64,000 bases of DNA, from positions 26,066 through 90,065 of the forward strand of contig DLPD01000009.1 in NCBI GenBank assembly GCA_002479785.1. Direction: 5' to 3'. Under the pieces are notes generated by a model. It was not told the DNA's origin and did no database searches. It was given only the letters and a program-made list of their open reading frames with translations. Below, piece after piece: positions 37,134-45,491 of the stretch; the first letter of the stretch is position 1; every line of letters begins with the position of its first letter. The translations under genes and the position numbers were made by a program. The DNA is from Cytophagaceae bacterium UBA7467. GTDB taxonomy: Bacteria > Bacteroidota > Bacteroidia > Cytophagales > Spirosomataceae.

Positions 37134-37141
37134 CAAATATA
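37134..37141 (-). promoter_or_regulatory. -7 box for nuoL-nuoM
   Basis: Minus strand TATATTTG, 22 bases before the nuoL ATG at 37111, in the 34-base gap after moaD. Confidence 0.5.
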
Positions 37142-37145
37142 CGGA

Positions 37146-37391
37146 TTATCCGCCACTCACGGGTGGAATTAAGGCAATTTCCATCGTTTCAGACAGGATA
37201 AAATCAGGTTCTGGGAAGCGATGTTCAGCTGCGAGTCGTAGGGAGGGTAGATTTTCCAAAGCCGGATGCATTGAACGCAACGTTTGCAACATTTCCTCTG
37301 CCGTGACGGAGCCCTCTTTTTCGATCGTTATGCTAGACGATTTTAATAAATCTCGGCAAATGCCAAACAGCAAAATGTGGTAGGTTGACAT
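37146..37391 (-). CDS. moaD: Molybdopterin synthase sulfur carrier subunit
   Basis: 81 residues with the ubiquitin-like fold pattern and the required Gly-Gly end (PPVSGG), which is activated and carries sulfur into the pterin. Divergent from moaA with only 37 bases between the start codons. moaE, moaC and moeB are not in the window. Length and tail fit MoaD well. Confidence 0.9.
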   Translation of the reverse strand: MSTYHILLFGICRDLLKSSSITIEKEGSVTAEEMLQTLRSMHPALENLPSLRLAAEHRFPEPDFILSETMEIALIPPVSGG

Positions 37392-37400
37392 CGTTTTTTG

Positions 37401-37408
37401 TACCTTTG
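37401..37408 (+). promoter_or_regulatory. -7 box for moaA
   Basis: TACCTTTG matches TAnnTTTG, 20 bases before the TTG start at 37429, within the short divergent gap. Confidence 0.5.
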
Positions 37409-37428
37409 GGAACTATTGAACAAATATA

Positions 37429-38421
37429 TTGGATAATCCTCAGCTTTTAGATAATCACGGCCGCGAATTAACGTATTTACGTCTCGCGGTGACGGATCGT
37501 TGCAATCTGCGCTGCACTTATTGTATGCCGGCGGAGGGGATTAACTATCTGCCGGAGCGCGAGTTATTGAGTTGGGAGGAGATGTTTCGTTTGACCCGCA
37601 TTTTGCACGAAATGGGGATTAAAAAGGTGCGCATTACGGGTGGAGAGCCCTTTGTTCGGAACGGTTTGCTGGACTTCTTAACGAAATTAGCAGACTTGAG
37701 AGATCTTGAAATCTGTTTAACGACGAATGGTGTGTTTGTGGGTGAGTACATCGATGCGCTTAAAAAGCTAGGTGTTCGTCACCTTAATTTGAGCTTGGAT
37801 TCCCTCGATCGGGATCGCTTTAAGCAAATTACGCGTCGAGATGATTTTGCCAAAGTCTATGAAAATCTTCACCGTTTAATCGATGCCGGTTTCCAAGTAA
37901 AAATCAATGCGGTCGTGATGCAGGGTAAAAATGAGGACGATATCATCGCTTTGACAGAGTTTGCCCGTGAGTACCCGGTGTCTGTGAGATTCATCGAGGA
38001 GATGCCATTTAACGGATCTGGGCTGGTAGAAGAGAAATTGTTTTGGGATCATGCCCGTATTTTAGAACGTATTCGTTCACAATTTCCAGACTTAAAAGTA
38101 AGGCCCTTTTTGTTTGGGGAAACGGCCAATACCTATGACATTCCGGGGTTCAAAGGGAATGTTGGTGTAATTGCCGCCTTTACGCGGACTTTTTGTGGAA
38201 GTTGCAATCGCATTCGCTTGACGGCTAAAGGTCAAGTCAAGACTTGCCTGTATGATGATGGTGTTTTTGATATGAAGCCGTATCTTCGTAGCGAGGTGAG
38301 CGATGAGGAGATAAAGGCACAATTTTTGAAACTATTTAAATCACGTCCATTGGATGGATTTGAAGCAGAAAATAAACGAAAAGGAGTCATTACAGAATCA
38401 ATGACGACTATAGGAGGTTAA
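37429..38421 (+). CDS. moaA: GTP 3',8-cyclase (radical SAM)
   Basis: First step of molybdenum cofactor synthesis. 330 residues beginning at a TTG, the only start fitting the family. The N-terminal cluster motif CNLRCTYC is near residues 25-32, the C-terminal second cluster is in FCGSCNRIRL with a further Cys in VKTCLYD, and the chain ends in the characteristic GG (TTIGG). The presence of a molybdoenzyme in the organism is implied, though none is in this window. The heptose-kinase-like gene begins 5 bases downstream. Confidence 0.97.
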   Translation: MDNPQLLDNHGRELTYLRLAVTDRCNLRCTYCMPAEGINYLPERELLSWEEMFRLTRILHEMGIKKVRITGGEPFVRNGLLDFLTKLADLRDLEICLTTNGVFVGEYIDALKKLGVRHLNLSLDSLDRDRFKQITRRDDFAKVYENLHRLIDAGFQVKINAVVMQGKNEDDIIALTEFAREYPVSVRFIEEMPFNGSGLVEEKLFWDHARILERIRSQFPDLKVRPFLFGETANTYDIPGFKGNVGVIAAFTRTFCGSCNRIRLTAKGQVKTCLYDDGVFDMKPYLRSEVSDEEIKAQFLKLFKSRPLDGFEAENKRKGVITESMTTIGG

Positions 38422-38426
38422 TAAAT

Positions 38427-39404
38427 ATGAATCCATTATCTACCCTGATTGAGAAATTTTCTAGCCTGCGCGTTCTTGTGATAGGTGATTTAATGGTGGA
38501 TGCCTATACCTGGGGAAAGGTGAATCGCATTTCTCCGGAAGCTCCGGTTCCAGTAGTGAACGTCATCAAGCGCGAATCTCGCTTAGGCGGTGCCGGAAAC
38601 GTGGTATTGAACATCGCGAGCCTGGGTGCAAAACCCTATGTTTGCTCGGTCATCGGAGATGATGCTACAGGCGAAACTTTACAAGGAATTCTACAATCAG
38701 CTGGCCTTTCTACTTCTGGTATAATCACCGAAAAAGGACGTCCTACGACAGTTAAAGAACGTGTTATCGCCGGATCTCAGCAATTGATTCGCGTGGATTC
38801 GGAGACAGAAGCCCCTATTTCAACCGCTTCCTCAAAAGCCTTATTGGAACAAGTGAAAGCGTGGTTGCCGGAAGTGGATGTGATTCTTTTTGAGGATTAC
38901 GATAAAGGTGTTTTGAATGCTGAATTGATTCAAGAAATTATATCGCTGGCTAAAGCTCGCCAAATTCCAACCGTCGTTGACCCCAAGAAAAAGAACTTTT
39001 TCGCTTACAGCGGCGCTACCTTATTTAAGCCCAATTTGAACGAGTTACGGGATGGCTTAGGTTTAGAGGCTGCAGCCATCGCACCGGAAGCCATCGCAAA
39101 AACGGTTGCTGATTTCAAAGCCGCGCAATCTTTCACGGGTCTTTTCGTAACCATGTCAGAACGGGGTGTGTACATGGATTTTTCCGCTGACCAAATTCAA
39201 ATTCCCGCTCACATCCGCCAAATCGCCGATGTTTCAGGCGCTGGTGATACCGTTATTTCCATTGCCGCTTGCGCTCTGGCCGCTGGCGGATCTGCCGCAG
39301 AAATTGCGGAGCTCGCTAACTTAGGCGGAGGCTTAGTCTGTGAATCCTTAGGGGTTGTGCCTATTGATGTGGAATTGCTGAAGAGGGAGGCAGGCAAGAT
39401 TTAG
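38427..39404 (+). CDS. rfaE1: PfkB-family sugar kinase, HldE kinase-domain-like
   Basis: 325 residues matching the N-terminal kinase half of HldE, which phosphorylates D-glycero-D-manno-heptose-7-phosphate for lipopolysaccharide core. Conserved points are GDLMVDAYTWGKVNRISPEAPVPV near the start, RLGGAGNVVLNIAS, and the catalytic DVSGAGDTVIS near 270-280. There is no fused nucleotidyltransferase. It follows moaA by 5 bases. The heptose assignment is by similarity; another sugar is possible. Confidence 0.88.
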   Translation: MNPLSTLIEKFSSLRVLVIGDLMVDAYTWGKVNRISPEAPVPVVNVIKRESRLGGAGNVVLNIASLGAKPYVCSVIGDDATGETLQGILQSAGLSTSGIITEKGRPTTVKERVIAGSQQLIRVDSETEAPISTASSKALLEQVKAWLPEVDVILFEDYDKGVLNAELIQEIISLAKARQIPTVVDPKKKNFFAYSGATLFKPNLNELRDGLGLEAAAIAPEAIAKTVADFKAAQSFTGLFVTMSERGVYMDFSADQIQIPAHIRQIADVSGAGDTVISIAACALAAGGSAAEIAELANLGGGLVCESLGVVPIDVELLKREAGKI

Positions 39405-39416
39405 GGTATAGATTTC

Positions 39417-39803
39417 TTATCCTACCCAGGCCGTAAACTCAATCTCCACTTTATACTGTGGCGCAATCAATGCCGAGATTTCATAAATACCCGTAGTCGG
39501 TTTTACATCGCCAAAGAAATGGGCGTGTGCACGCGCGATATCTAAATTTTTGGAAATATCTGTCGTGAAAATGCGCGTACGAACCACATCTTTAAGTGAC
39601 GAACCAGCTTCTTCTAAAACGACCGCAATGCGCTCTATGATGTTATAGGTTTGAGCATACAGATCATCAGCGGTGATTTTTTCACCATCGACTAAGGCCA
39701 CTGTTCCAGAGATTTCTAAAAGGTTACCCGTTTTAACGGCGCGGCAGTAACCGAAAGTATCCTCAAATGGTGAACCGCTGGAAATGTTAACTCTATTGCT
39801 CAT
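39417..39803 (-). CDS. RidA/YjgF family deaminase
   Basis: 128 residues, the normal length. The key Arg lies in VRTRIFTTD and the family ending in EIEFTAWV. RidA proteins hydrolyse reactive enamine/imine intermediates or stabilise other proteins. It is the last gene in an order reductase - cobA - ridA and overlaps cobA by 11 bases, so it is probably coupled to siroheme or sulfur assimilation genes. Which Rid subfamily it belongs to is not settled. Confidence 0.92.
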   Translation of the reverse strand: MSNRVNISSGSPFEDTFGYCRAVKTGNLLEISGTVALVDGEKITADDLYAQTYNIIERIAVVLEEAGSSLKDVVRTRIFTTDISKNLDIARAHAHFFGDVKPTTGIYEISALIAPQYKVEIEFTAWVG

Positions 39804-40587
39804 TTTCTTTACTCATTTTCGTGATTTGTTCCCATAATTCCGGCTTTGCATGACGTACTACTTCGCCTATTACAATGACTGCCGGATTGCTCAAGCCCTC
39901 TTTCGATGCCATGGTAGCTAATTCTGATGCCGAAGATACGCCAACCCGTTGGTTTTTCATCGTTCCGTTCTGGATAATCGCGGCAGAAATGTCGCCTTTG
40001 CCGTATTTTTGGCATAAAGAAGCAATCTCTTCTAATTTATTCATCCCCATAAGAATGACCAATGTCGCAGAAGATTGCAATCCTAGGGCTAAGTCTGCGG
40101 TCAGAGATCCATCGGATTTCGTGCCTGTCATCACCCAAAAACTCTCATTTACTCCCCGAATTGTCAAGGGGATCTCAGCTGAACCAGCCGCCGCATAAGA
40201 CGATGAAATGCCCGGAATGTAATCCGTCAATAAACCGAATCCGCGTGCGTAGTCGATTTCTTCTTGACCACGTCCAAAGACAAATGGATCTCCACCTTTC
40301 AAGCGAACTACGTGTCCTAATGCATAGGCCTTCTCCACGATTAATTGGTTAATCGCCTCTTGGGAATGGCTCTCGCCTGGGCGTTTGCCCACATAAATCT
40401 GTTCACAGGTAGGTGAGCAGTGCTCTAACAAGATGGGATCAACCAAAGCATCGTATAAAACAGCTTGCGCTGTCGCAATGGCCTTCACTGCCTTCATCGT
40501 AATCAAATCCGGGTCGCCTGGGCCAGCCCCCACCACTGTTAATTTCGGGTGCGGTTCTAATGTTCTGAAATGACTTAAATTTTTCAT
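39793..40587 (-). CDS. cobA: Uroporphyrinogen-III C-methyltransferase
   Basis: Makes precorrin-2, the first step to siroheme. 264 residues: VGAGPGDPDLIT near 18-29 is the SAM-binding start, GDPFVFGRGQEE near 100-112, and the TLVILMGM strand near 175. It corresponds to the SUMT half of CysG; oxidase/chelatase is not here. It starts 4 bases after the reductase stop, and that reductase needs siroheme, so the pairing is functional. Confidence 0.96.
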   Translation of the reverse strand: MKNLSHFRTLEPHPKLTVVGAGPGDPDLITMKAVKAIATAQAVLYDALVDPILLEHCSPTCEQIYVGKRPGESHSQEAINQLIVEKAYALGHVVRLKGGDPFVFGRGQEEIDYARGFGLLTDYIPGISSSYAAAGSAEIPLTIRGVNESFWVMTGTKSDGSLTADLALGLQSSATLVILMGMNKLEEIASLCQKYGKGDISAAIIQNGTMKNQRVGVSSASELATMASKEGLSNPAVIVIGEVVRHAKPELWEQITKMSKENEQ

Positions 40588-40591
40588 GCGA

Positions 40592-42667
40592 TTAAGAGCG
40601 GGCTAATTTGGCAGATTGTAAAAAGGCGTGTGCTTGCGCTGTATAGCGAGAAGCAAATTCCGCTGACGGTTCGTTTTGGTTGATCTGCATGACTAATTCA
40701 GCGAAAGAGGATGCATCCACCGTGAAGTCACCCGTTGCGACAAAGTTTTCATCGAACTTCGTAATCACTGAATGTTGCGTAGGAACCGAAATCGATTTAT
40801 CTAATAAGAGCGCTTTAGCCGCCGAAATAAATACACTGTATGCGTGGTAGATCGCATCCGCATAGCGTTTGTCTTCTAGCGCAGCCGCTGTCCATTCGTA
40901 TTTCTCATCAGATTCAAACAATAAAGTCGCCACTAAGTCGATCACGACACCTGCACATTCTCCCACACCGATTTCGGTAGCGAAGTTTTCTGAAGCTCCC
41001 CAGTCGATGAAATCATCATCCACCAGCGTGCTGAGATCTGCGATAGGCTTTAATAAATCGTAGAAATATTTCTCGCCTTGGCGATCGTAATAGCTGTGGA
41101 AATATTCTCCTGCCTCTGCGTTTTCTTCGAAGTTATTCAACAGGGTACGCAATACTTGAGGGCCCCTTTTTGATGGAACTTTGATCACTTTATCGGCGAT
41201 TTTTCCTTCACCATTTCCTAAAGTCGCACCGCCTAACAAGACCTGCAACGCTGGTAAAACGCGTTTGTCTGCCGCTTTCAAAGAGGATCCGTGGAAGCCT
41301 ATCGATGCCATACTGTGTTGTCCGCAGGCGTTCATGCAGCCGGAGATTTTGATCTTCATCGCGCTGTCGTGAATCAAGGATGGGAATTCTTCGCTGATGA
41401 CCGCCTCTAATTTCGAGGTGATATTCGTCGAATCCGAAATCGCTAAATTACACGTGTCCGTTCCTGGGCAAGCCGTGATGTTTGCAATGGAATTTGCTCC
41501 CGGTGCGGCTAATCCATGTGCCTCTAATACGGAAAAGACGTAGGCCAAATTCGCGGTAGGTACAAACTTCAGCATCAAACCTTGGTTTATCGTGATTCGA
41601 ATATCATCGCCGATGTAGCCATTTAATGCCTCGATTAAAGAGCGTGAAGTGGTACTGGAAATATTACCATTCAGGATGCGCACATAGACTGCGTGGAATC
41701 CTTTTTGTTTTTGTTCAAACGTATTAGTCGCTAACCAAATCGCGTAGTCTTCGGTGGCTGGTGCGGCAACGTCAGCTACTAAAGTAGGCGGCGTAACTTC
41801 CCAAGCCGTAGCCGATGGAATTTCGAAGGAGTGATTTTTTAACGCTTTTGATTCCGCTTTCACTAAGTCCATAAAGGCCTCAAAGCCGATCTTTTGGATC
41901 AAGAATTTCATACGGGCCTTGTGGCGAGAATTGCGTTCGCCGTGGCGATCGAAAACACGCAAAATAGCTTCGATGAACGGGATTACTTGGTCTTCCGCCA
42001 AGAATTCATGTGCTACATGAGCAAGCATCGGTTGTGCGCCTAAGCCACCACCCACGACTACTTTGAAGCCGCGTTTGCCGTCTTCGATTTTGGGAATAAA
42101 ACCCACATCATGTAAATAGGCTAAAGACGTATCTTCATCTGTGTTCGAGAAAGACATCTTGATTTTCCGCCCCATTTCTTGGCAGATTGGGTTGCGCAAA
42201 AAGTAGCGGAATGCGGCATCAGCGTGCGGGCTTACGTCAAAAAGTTCGTTCGGATCAATCCCTGAAGTAGGGGAGGCCGTAATGTTACGCACCGTGTTTC
42301 CACAAGCCTCGCGCAACGTGATATCGTCCTGTTCTAATTTCGCCCAAAGTTCTGGCGTACGGTCCAGCGACACATAGTGAATCTGGATATCTTGTCGCGT
42401 CGTTAAATGCAGGTTTCCGGTCGAATATTCGTCTGAAATGTCCGAAATACGCTTCCATTGGTGGAATTGAATCTTGCCATAGGGCAATTTAATGCGGATC
42501 ATTTGCACCCCCTGTTGGCGTTGTCCATAGACGCCACGCGCCAGGCGAAGGCTTCTGAATTTTTCCTCGTGTATCTCACCAGCCTTAAATTGAGCGATTT
42601 TTTTCGCTAAATCCAGGATGTCTTTTTCTACGACGGGGTTTTCTATCTCAGAGCGGAAACTTTGCAT
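40592..42667 (-). CDS. Sulfite/nitrite reductase (siroheme, [4Fe-4S]) with C-terminal HEPN-like domain
   Basis: 691 residues. The usual hemoprotein with two ferredoxin-like repeats runs to about residue 520. Cluster/siroheme ligands are Cys400 and Cys406 (ACPGTDTCNL) and Cys444 and Cys448 (GCMNACGQH), all four present. The last 150 residues or so are extra; they carry RYADAIYH, an R-x6-H HEPN-like motif, and AAKALLL as in HEPN helical bundles. It heads an operon with cobA and ridA and has a good promoter. Sulfite versus nitrite cannot be told from the sequence alone. Confidence 0.92.
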   Translation of the reverse strand: MQSFRSEIENPVVEKDILDLAKKIAQFKAGEIHEEKFRSLRLARGVYGQRQQGVQMIRIKLPYGKIQFHQWKRISDISDEYSTGNLHLTTRQDIQIHYVSLDRTPELWAKLEQDDITLREACGNTVRNITASPTSGIDPNELFDVSPHADAAFRYFLRNPICQEMGRKIKMSFSNTDEDTSLAYLHDVGFIPKIEDGKRGFKVVVGGGLGAQPMLAHVAHEFLAEDQVIPFIEAILRVFDRHGERNSRHKARMKFLIQKIGFEAFMDLVKAESKALKNHSFEIPSATAWEVTPPTLVADVAAPATEDYAIWLATNTFEQKQKGFHAVYVRILNGNISSTTSRSLIEALNGYIGDDIRITINQGLMLKFVPTANLAYVFSVLEAHGLAAPGANSIANITACPGTDTCNLAISDSTNITSKLEAVISEEFPSLIHDSAMKIKISGCMNACGQHSMASIGFHGSSLKAADKRVLPALQVLLGGATLGNGEGKIADKVIKVPSKRGPQVLRTLLNNFEENAEAGEYFHSYYDRQGEKYFYDLLKPIADLSTLVDDDFIDWGASENFATEIGVGECAGVVIDLVATLLFESDEKYEWTAAALEDKRYADAIYHAYSVFISAAKALLLDKSISVPTQHSVITKFDENFVATGDFTVDASSFAELVMQINQNEPSAEFASRYTAQAHAFLQSAKLARS

Positions 42668-42693
42668 AATTTTTCTAGAAATGTTTATAAAGT

Positions 42694-42708
42694 CTATATA
42701 ATATATAG
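42694..42708. promoter_or_regulatory. Palindrome in the reductase leader
   Basis: Perfect inverted repeat CTATATA-A-TATATAG just downstream of the predicted start of transcription for the reductase operon. A second inverted repeat TAGAT-GCAA-ATCTA (42711-42724) overlaps the -7 box. Possible operators; no regulator is identified. Confidence 0.4.
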
Positions 42709-42716
42709 AGTAGATG

Positions 42717-42747
42717 CAAATCTACGAAATAACCTTTTATTGCCAAA
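42717..42747 (-). promoter_or_regulatory. Promoter of the reductase operon
   Basis: Minus strand TTTG (42747-42744), 19 bases, then TAGATTTG (42724-42717), matching the full Bacteroidota consensus TTTG-N19-TAnnTTTG. The start codon is at 42667. Confidence 0.7.
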
Positions 42748-42782
42748 GAATTTTTATATTCGTTTTCATAAATCTTCAAACG

Positions 42783-44252
42783 ATGAAAAAACTATTGACG
42801 ATTCTTTTTTGTGCGCTAACGCTTACCTTGAACGCGCAAATCGGGAAAGACCCGGCTGGTGTACAAGTGGTGAAGACAAAACATTCCATCACGATCGCTG
42901 GCAAGGTGATTAATTATACGGCGACCACCGGTTACATGCATATGAAGGCAGATACGGGTAAGGTTTTGGCCAAAATCTTCTTCACCTACTACGCTAAAGA
43001 CGACGAAGACGGCGCCAAGCGTCCCGTCACTTTCACTTTTAATGGTGGCCCAGGCTCTGCCTCTTTATGGTTACACATGGGCGGCGTAGGCCCTAAGCGT
43101 GTTGTTTTGAAAGACGATGGCACCGCGACGGCAGCCCCTTATTCCTATGTTCCCAATGAATTCTCTTGGTTAGACAAAACGGATTTAGTCTTCATCGACC
43201 CCGTTTCTACCGGCTATTCCCGCGCCGTGGGCGAACCCGCTAGCAAATACCATGGTTTCGTAGAAGATATCAAATCCGTAGGCGACTTCGTGCGCAACTT
43301 CTTAAGCCGCTACGACCGCTGGGCTTCCCCTAAATTCCTGGCTGGCGAAAGCTACGGAACGACGCGCGCCGCCGGATTATCGAAATTCTTGCAAGACGAA
43401 CACCGCATCTATATCAATGGTGTCATTTTAATTTCGGCGGTGCTAAACTTTGGCACAAACGATTACAACATCGGTAACGATTTACCTCGCGCGCTCTACA
43501 TTCCATCTTATACAGCCGCCGCCTGGTACCACAAAAAATTAGCACCAGCCTTACAAGCTAGACCTATCGCTGACGTATTAAAGGAATCCGAGCAATGGGC
43601 GATCGGACCTTATGCCACTGCCTTAATTAAAGGCGGCTGGATGTCTGACGCAGAAAAAACGGCCATCGCTGAAAAAATGGCTTATTATACTGGTCTTTCC
43701 AAAGAGCTCTGCCTGCAAGCTAACCTTCGCTTAGAGGAGAATCGATTCTACAAAGCCTTACGCCGCGCGGACGGCCTTTCCATCGGTCGTTTGGACGCCC
43801 GTTTCACAGGTCGTAACCTAGACGACGCCGGCGAATACGTCGATTTCGATCCATCTTTCACAAACATTGATGGACCTTTCACCGCCACCATTAATGACTA
43901 TTTATCCAAAGAGTTGAAGTTCACAGAGGAGAAAGGTTATAATGTCTTTGGCGAAGTATATCCTTGGTCTTACAAAAACGTACAAAACAAATACCTAAAC
44001 GTAGCCGAAAGTCTTCGCGATGCGATGGCCAAAAACCCGAACCTCAAAGTCTACCTGGGCTGTGGCTACTACGATTTCGCAACCCCGTACTTCACGGCGG
44101 TTTACGACATCGAACACATGTTTTTGCGACCGGAGCAACGCTCCCGCGTAGACATTAAATACTACGAATCAGGCCACATGTACTATATCCACAAACCATC
44201 CTTGATCCAATTCAAGAAGGATATTGACTCCTTTTTCGATTCGTCGAAATAA
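42783..44252 (+). CDS. Secreted serine carboxypeptidase (peptidase S10)
   Basis: 489 residues from the ATG at 42783; a longer reading from 42714 would include the promoter of the opposite gene and bury the signal peptide (MKKLLTILFCALTLTLNAQ). GGPGSASLWLHMGG is the oxyanion region near 80-93, the catalytic Ser is in GESYGTTRA near 195, Asp in CGYYDFATP near 425, and His in ESGHMYYIH near 465. All are intact. It removes C-terminal residues from peptides outside the cytoplasm. tRNA-Ser follows closely. Confidence 0.93.
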   Translation: MKKLLTILFCALTLTLNAQIGKDPAGVQVVKTKHSITIAGKVINYTATTGYMHMKADTGKVLAKIFFTYYAKDDEDGAKRPVTFTFNGGPGSASLWLHMGGVGPKRVVLKDDGTATAAPYSYVPNEFSWLDKTDLVFIDPVSTGYSRAVGEPASKYHGFVEDIKSVGDFVRNFLSRYDRWASPKFLAGESYGTTRAAGLSKFLQDEHRIYINGVILISAVLNFGTNDYNIGNDLPRALYIPSYTAAAWYHKKLAPALQARPIADVLKESEQWAIGPYATALIKGGWMSDAEKTAIAEKMAYYTGLSKELCLQANLRLEENRFYKALRRADGLSIGRLDARFTGRNLDDAGEYVDFDPSFTNIDGPFTATINDYLSKELKFTEEKGYNVFGEVYPWSYKNVQNKYLNVAESLRDAMAKNPNLKVYLGCGYYDFATPYFTAVYDIEHMFLRPEQRSRVDIKYYESGHMYYIHKPSLIQFKKDIDSFFDSSK

Positions 44253-44257
44253 TTTGC

Positions 44258-44265
44258 TATTTTTG
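44258..44265 (+). promoter_or_regulatory. -7 box for tRNA-Ser
   Basis: TATTTTTG matches TAnnTTTG, 18 bases before the tRNA 5' end and 5 bases after the carboxypeptidase stop. Confidence 0.55.
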
Positions 44266-44283
44266 CAACCCCACGGAACACTT

Positions 44284-44371
44284 AGAGGGGTGTCCGAGTG
44301 GTTTAAGGAGCACGCTTGGAAAGCGTGTGTAGGTCTCAAGCTTACCGAGGGTTCGAATCCCTTCCCCTCTA
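44284..44371 (+). tRNA. tRNA-Ser (GGA)
   Basis: 88 bases. The 7-bp acceptor stem AGAGGGG/CCCCTCT encloses a D arm, an anticodon stem CACGC/GCGTG with loop TTGGAAA (anticodon GGA), a long type II variable arm, and a T arm with TTCGAAT. CCA is not encoded. By this pairing the discriminator base 73 reads A, whereas G is usual for tRNA-Ser. Confidence 0.97.
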
Positions 44372-44374
44372 CGA

Positions 44375-44405
44375 AGCCTCTCAGCGTTAGCTGAGGGGCT
44401 TTTTG
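44375..44405 (+). terminator. Terminator after tRNA-Ser
   Basis: 11-bp stem 44375-44385 with 44390-44400, one wobble pair, loop GTTA, then TTTTTG. Confidence 0.85.
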
Positions 44406-44762
44406 TTTGAGAAAACGGCGGAATTTTAATTCCGTAAGTTTTCGAGAATAAAAAAGCATCACTATTCGCGAAGCGAATGGTGACAGGCTTTGTACTAGAT
44501 GCCCTGCGGGCTGACAGCGGAATGGAATGGAGCTGTCACTCCCTTTTTGTAGCAAGTAACTGATAATCTCCAATATCTAGGTTCTTGTTCTAGGACTCCT
44601 AGTTATTAATCTATACTTTCAGACACAAAAAAACCGTTGATTTCTCAGCGGTTTTTTAAAAATCTTCTGATTGGTTACGTTCCTTCTCAGGAAGAGGCTT
44701 TACCAACCATCACGATACAAATGTACACAAGATTTCCCAATAGCAATAAAATCATCTCATAA
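44406..44762. other. Hairpin-rich noncoding stretch between tRNA-Ser and the Abi gene
   Basis: About 357 bases without a supported gene. It holds several inverted repeats: CGGAATTTTAATTCCG near 44418-44433; an 11-bp hairpin at 44459-44469/44473-44483; TGACAGC/GCTGTCA near 44512-44538; a strong terminator at 44628-44657; and a nested imperfect hairpin 44671-44706. No -7 box for the Abi gene was found with confidence. Confidence 0.6.
44628..44657. terminator. Strong hairpin terminator-like element
   Basis: 13-bp stem 44628-44640 with 44645-44657 (one wobble), loop TTTC, with A and T tracts. No obvious gene ends immediately before it, so it may stop transcription of a noncoding region or be a relic. 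Confidence 0.7.
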
Positions 44763-45431
44763 ATGAATTATAACGCCTTTGAAAACTTTGTTTCAAAACC
44801 GAGGCTTGAACGGTATTTAGTTTGTTGTGCCTATTCGCAAGAAAAAGCAATGATGCTTTATGGAGCTAATTTAAAGGTATCGCAAGCATTTTATCCCATA
44901 TTGAATTTATTTGAGATCTTTCTAAGAAATGCTATTGATGATAAACTTGGCATTTATTTTTCCGATAGTGAATGGATAATTAATCAGAAAGTTGGCTTTA
45001 TGAATGACGCTTCATTAGGGCCAAAGTTTTGGTTGAAAACTCAAGTGCATAAAGCACAAACTGACTTAAGAGTTAAGGGTATGAAAGGGAAAATATTGGC
45101 AGAGCAATCATTTGGCTTTTGGACTTGTCTTTTTGACCCCAAGCATTATAAGCTTTTAGAAGGTTATATCATACATTGTTTTCCCAATAAGCCGCCTACA
45201 GTCAATCGAAATTATTTAGCTCTTTCTCTAAAAGAAATCAGGGAATTCAGAAATCGAATATATCATAATGAAGCAATCTGTTTCAATGAAATGAATATTG
45301 ATTTTAAACATGCAAAATACATTCAAAATGGATTGTATGATTTATTGAAATGGATGAATCCCGATTTAAGTGATTTCGTGAATCAATTTGATAATATTGA
45401 AAAAGAGATAGAAGATGCTCTTAGGATTTAA
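44763..45431 (+). CDS. Abi-like HEPN family protein (candidate phage defence)
   Basis: 222 residues of the Abi_2 (AbiD/AbiF) type: FLRNAIDDKLG near residue 60-70 and the C-terminal REFRNRIYHNE near 155-165, containing R-x4-H, the HEPN ribonuclease signature. Known relatives cause abortive infection, probably by cutting RNA in infected cells. It is visibly AT-richer than its neighbours and lies 390 bases behind tRNA-Ser, so it was probably acquired. No antitoxin or partner gene is adjacent. Role inferred from family. Confidence 0.82.
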   Translation: MNYNAFENFVSKPRLERYLVCCAYSQEKAMMLYGANLKVSQAFYPILNLFEIFLRNAIDDKLGIYFSDSEWIINQKVGFMNDASLGPKFWLKTQVHKAQTDLRVKGMKGKILAEQSFGFWTCLFDPKHYKLLEGYIIHCFPNKPPTVNRNYLALSLKEIREFRNRIYHNEAICFNEMNIDFKHAKYIQNGLYDLLKWMNPDLSDFVNQFDNIEKEIEDALRI

Positions 45432-45491
45432 TCCATTCTCTATTTCATTTCTAAACTTTTAGGTACATATTTACTACCATAAATTAGACCT

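Noticed and set aside
42714..42782. Longer N-terminus for the S10 peptidase
   Set aside because: It covers the reductase promoter and precedes a clear signal peptide at 42783.
44169..44573. 134-codon ORF on the minus strand across the tRNA
   Set aside because: It is the antisense of tRNA-Ser and of the S10 gene end, a well-known kind of false protein.
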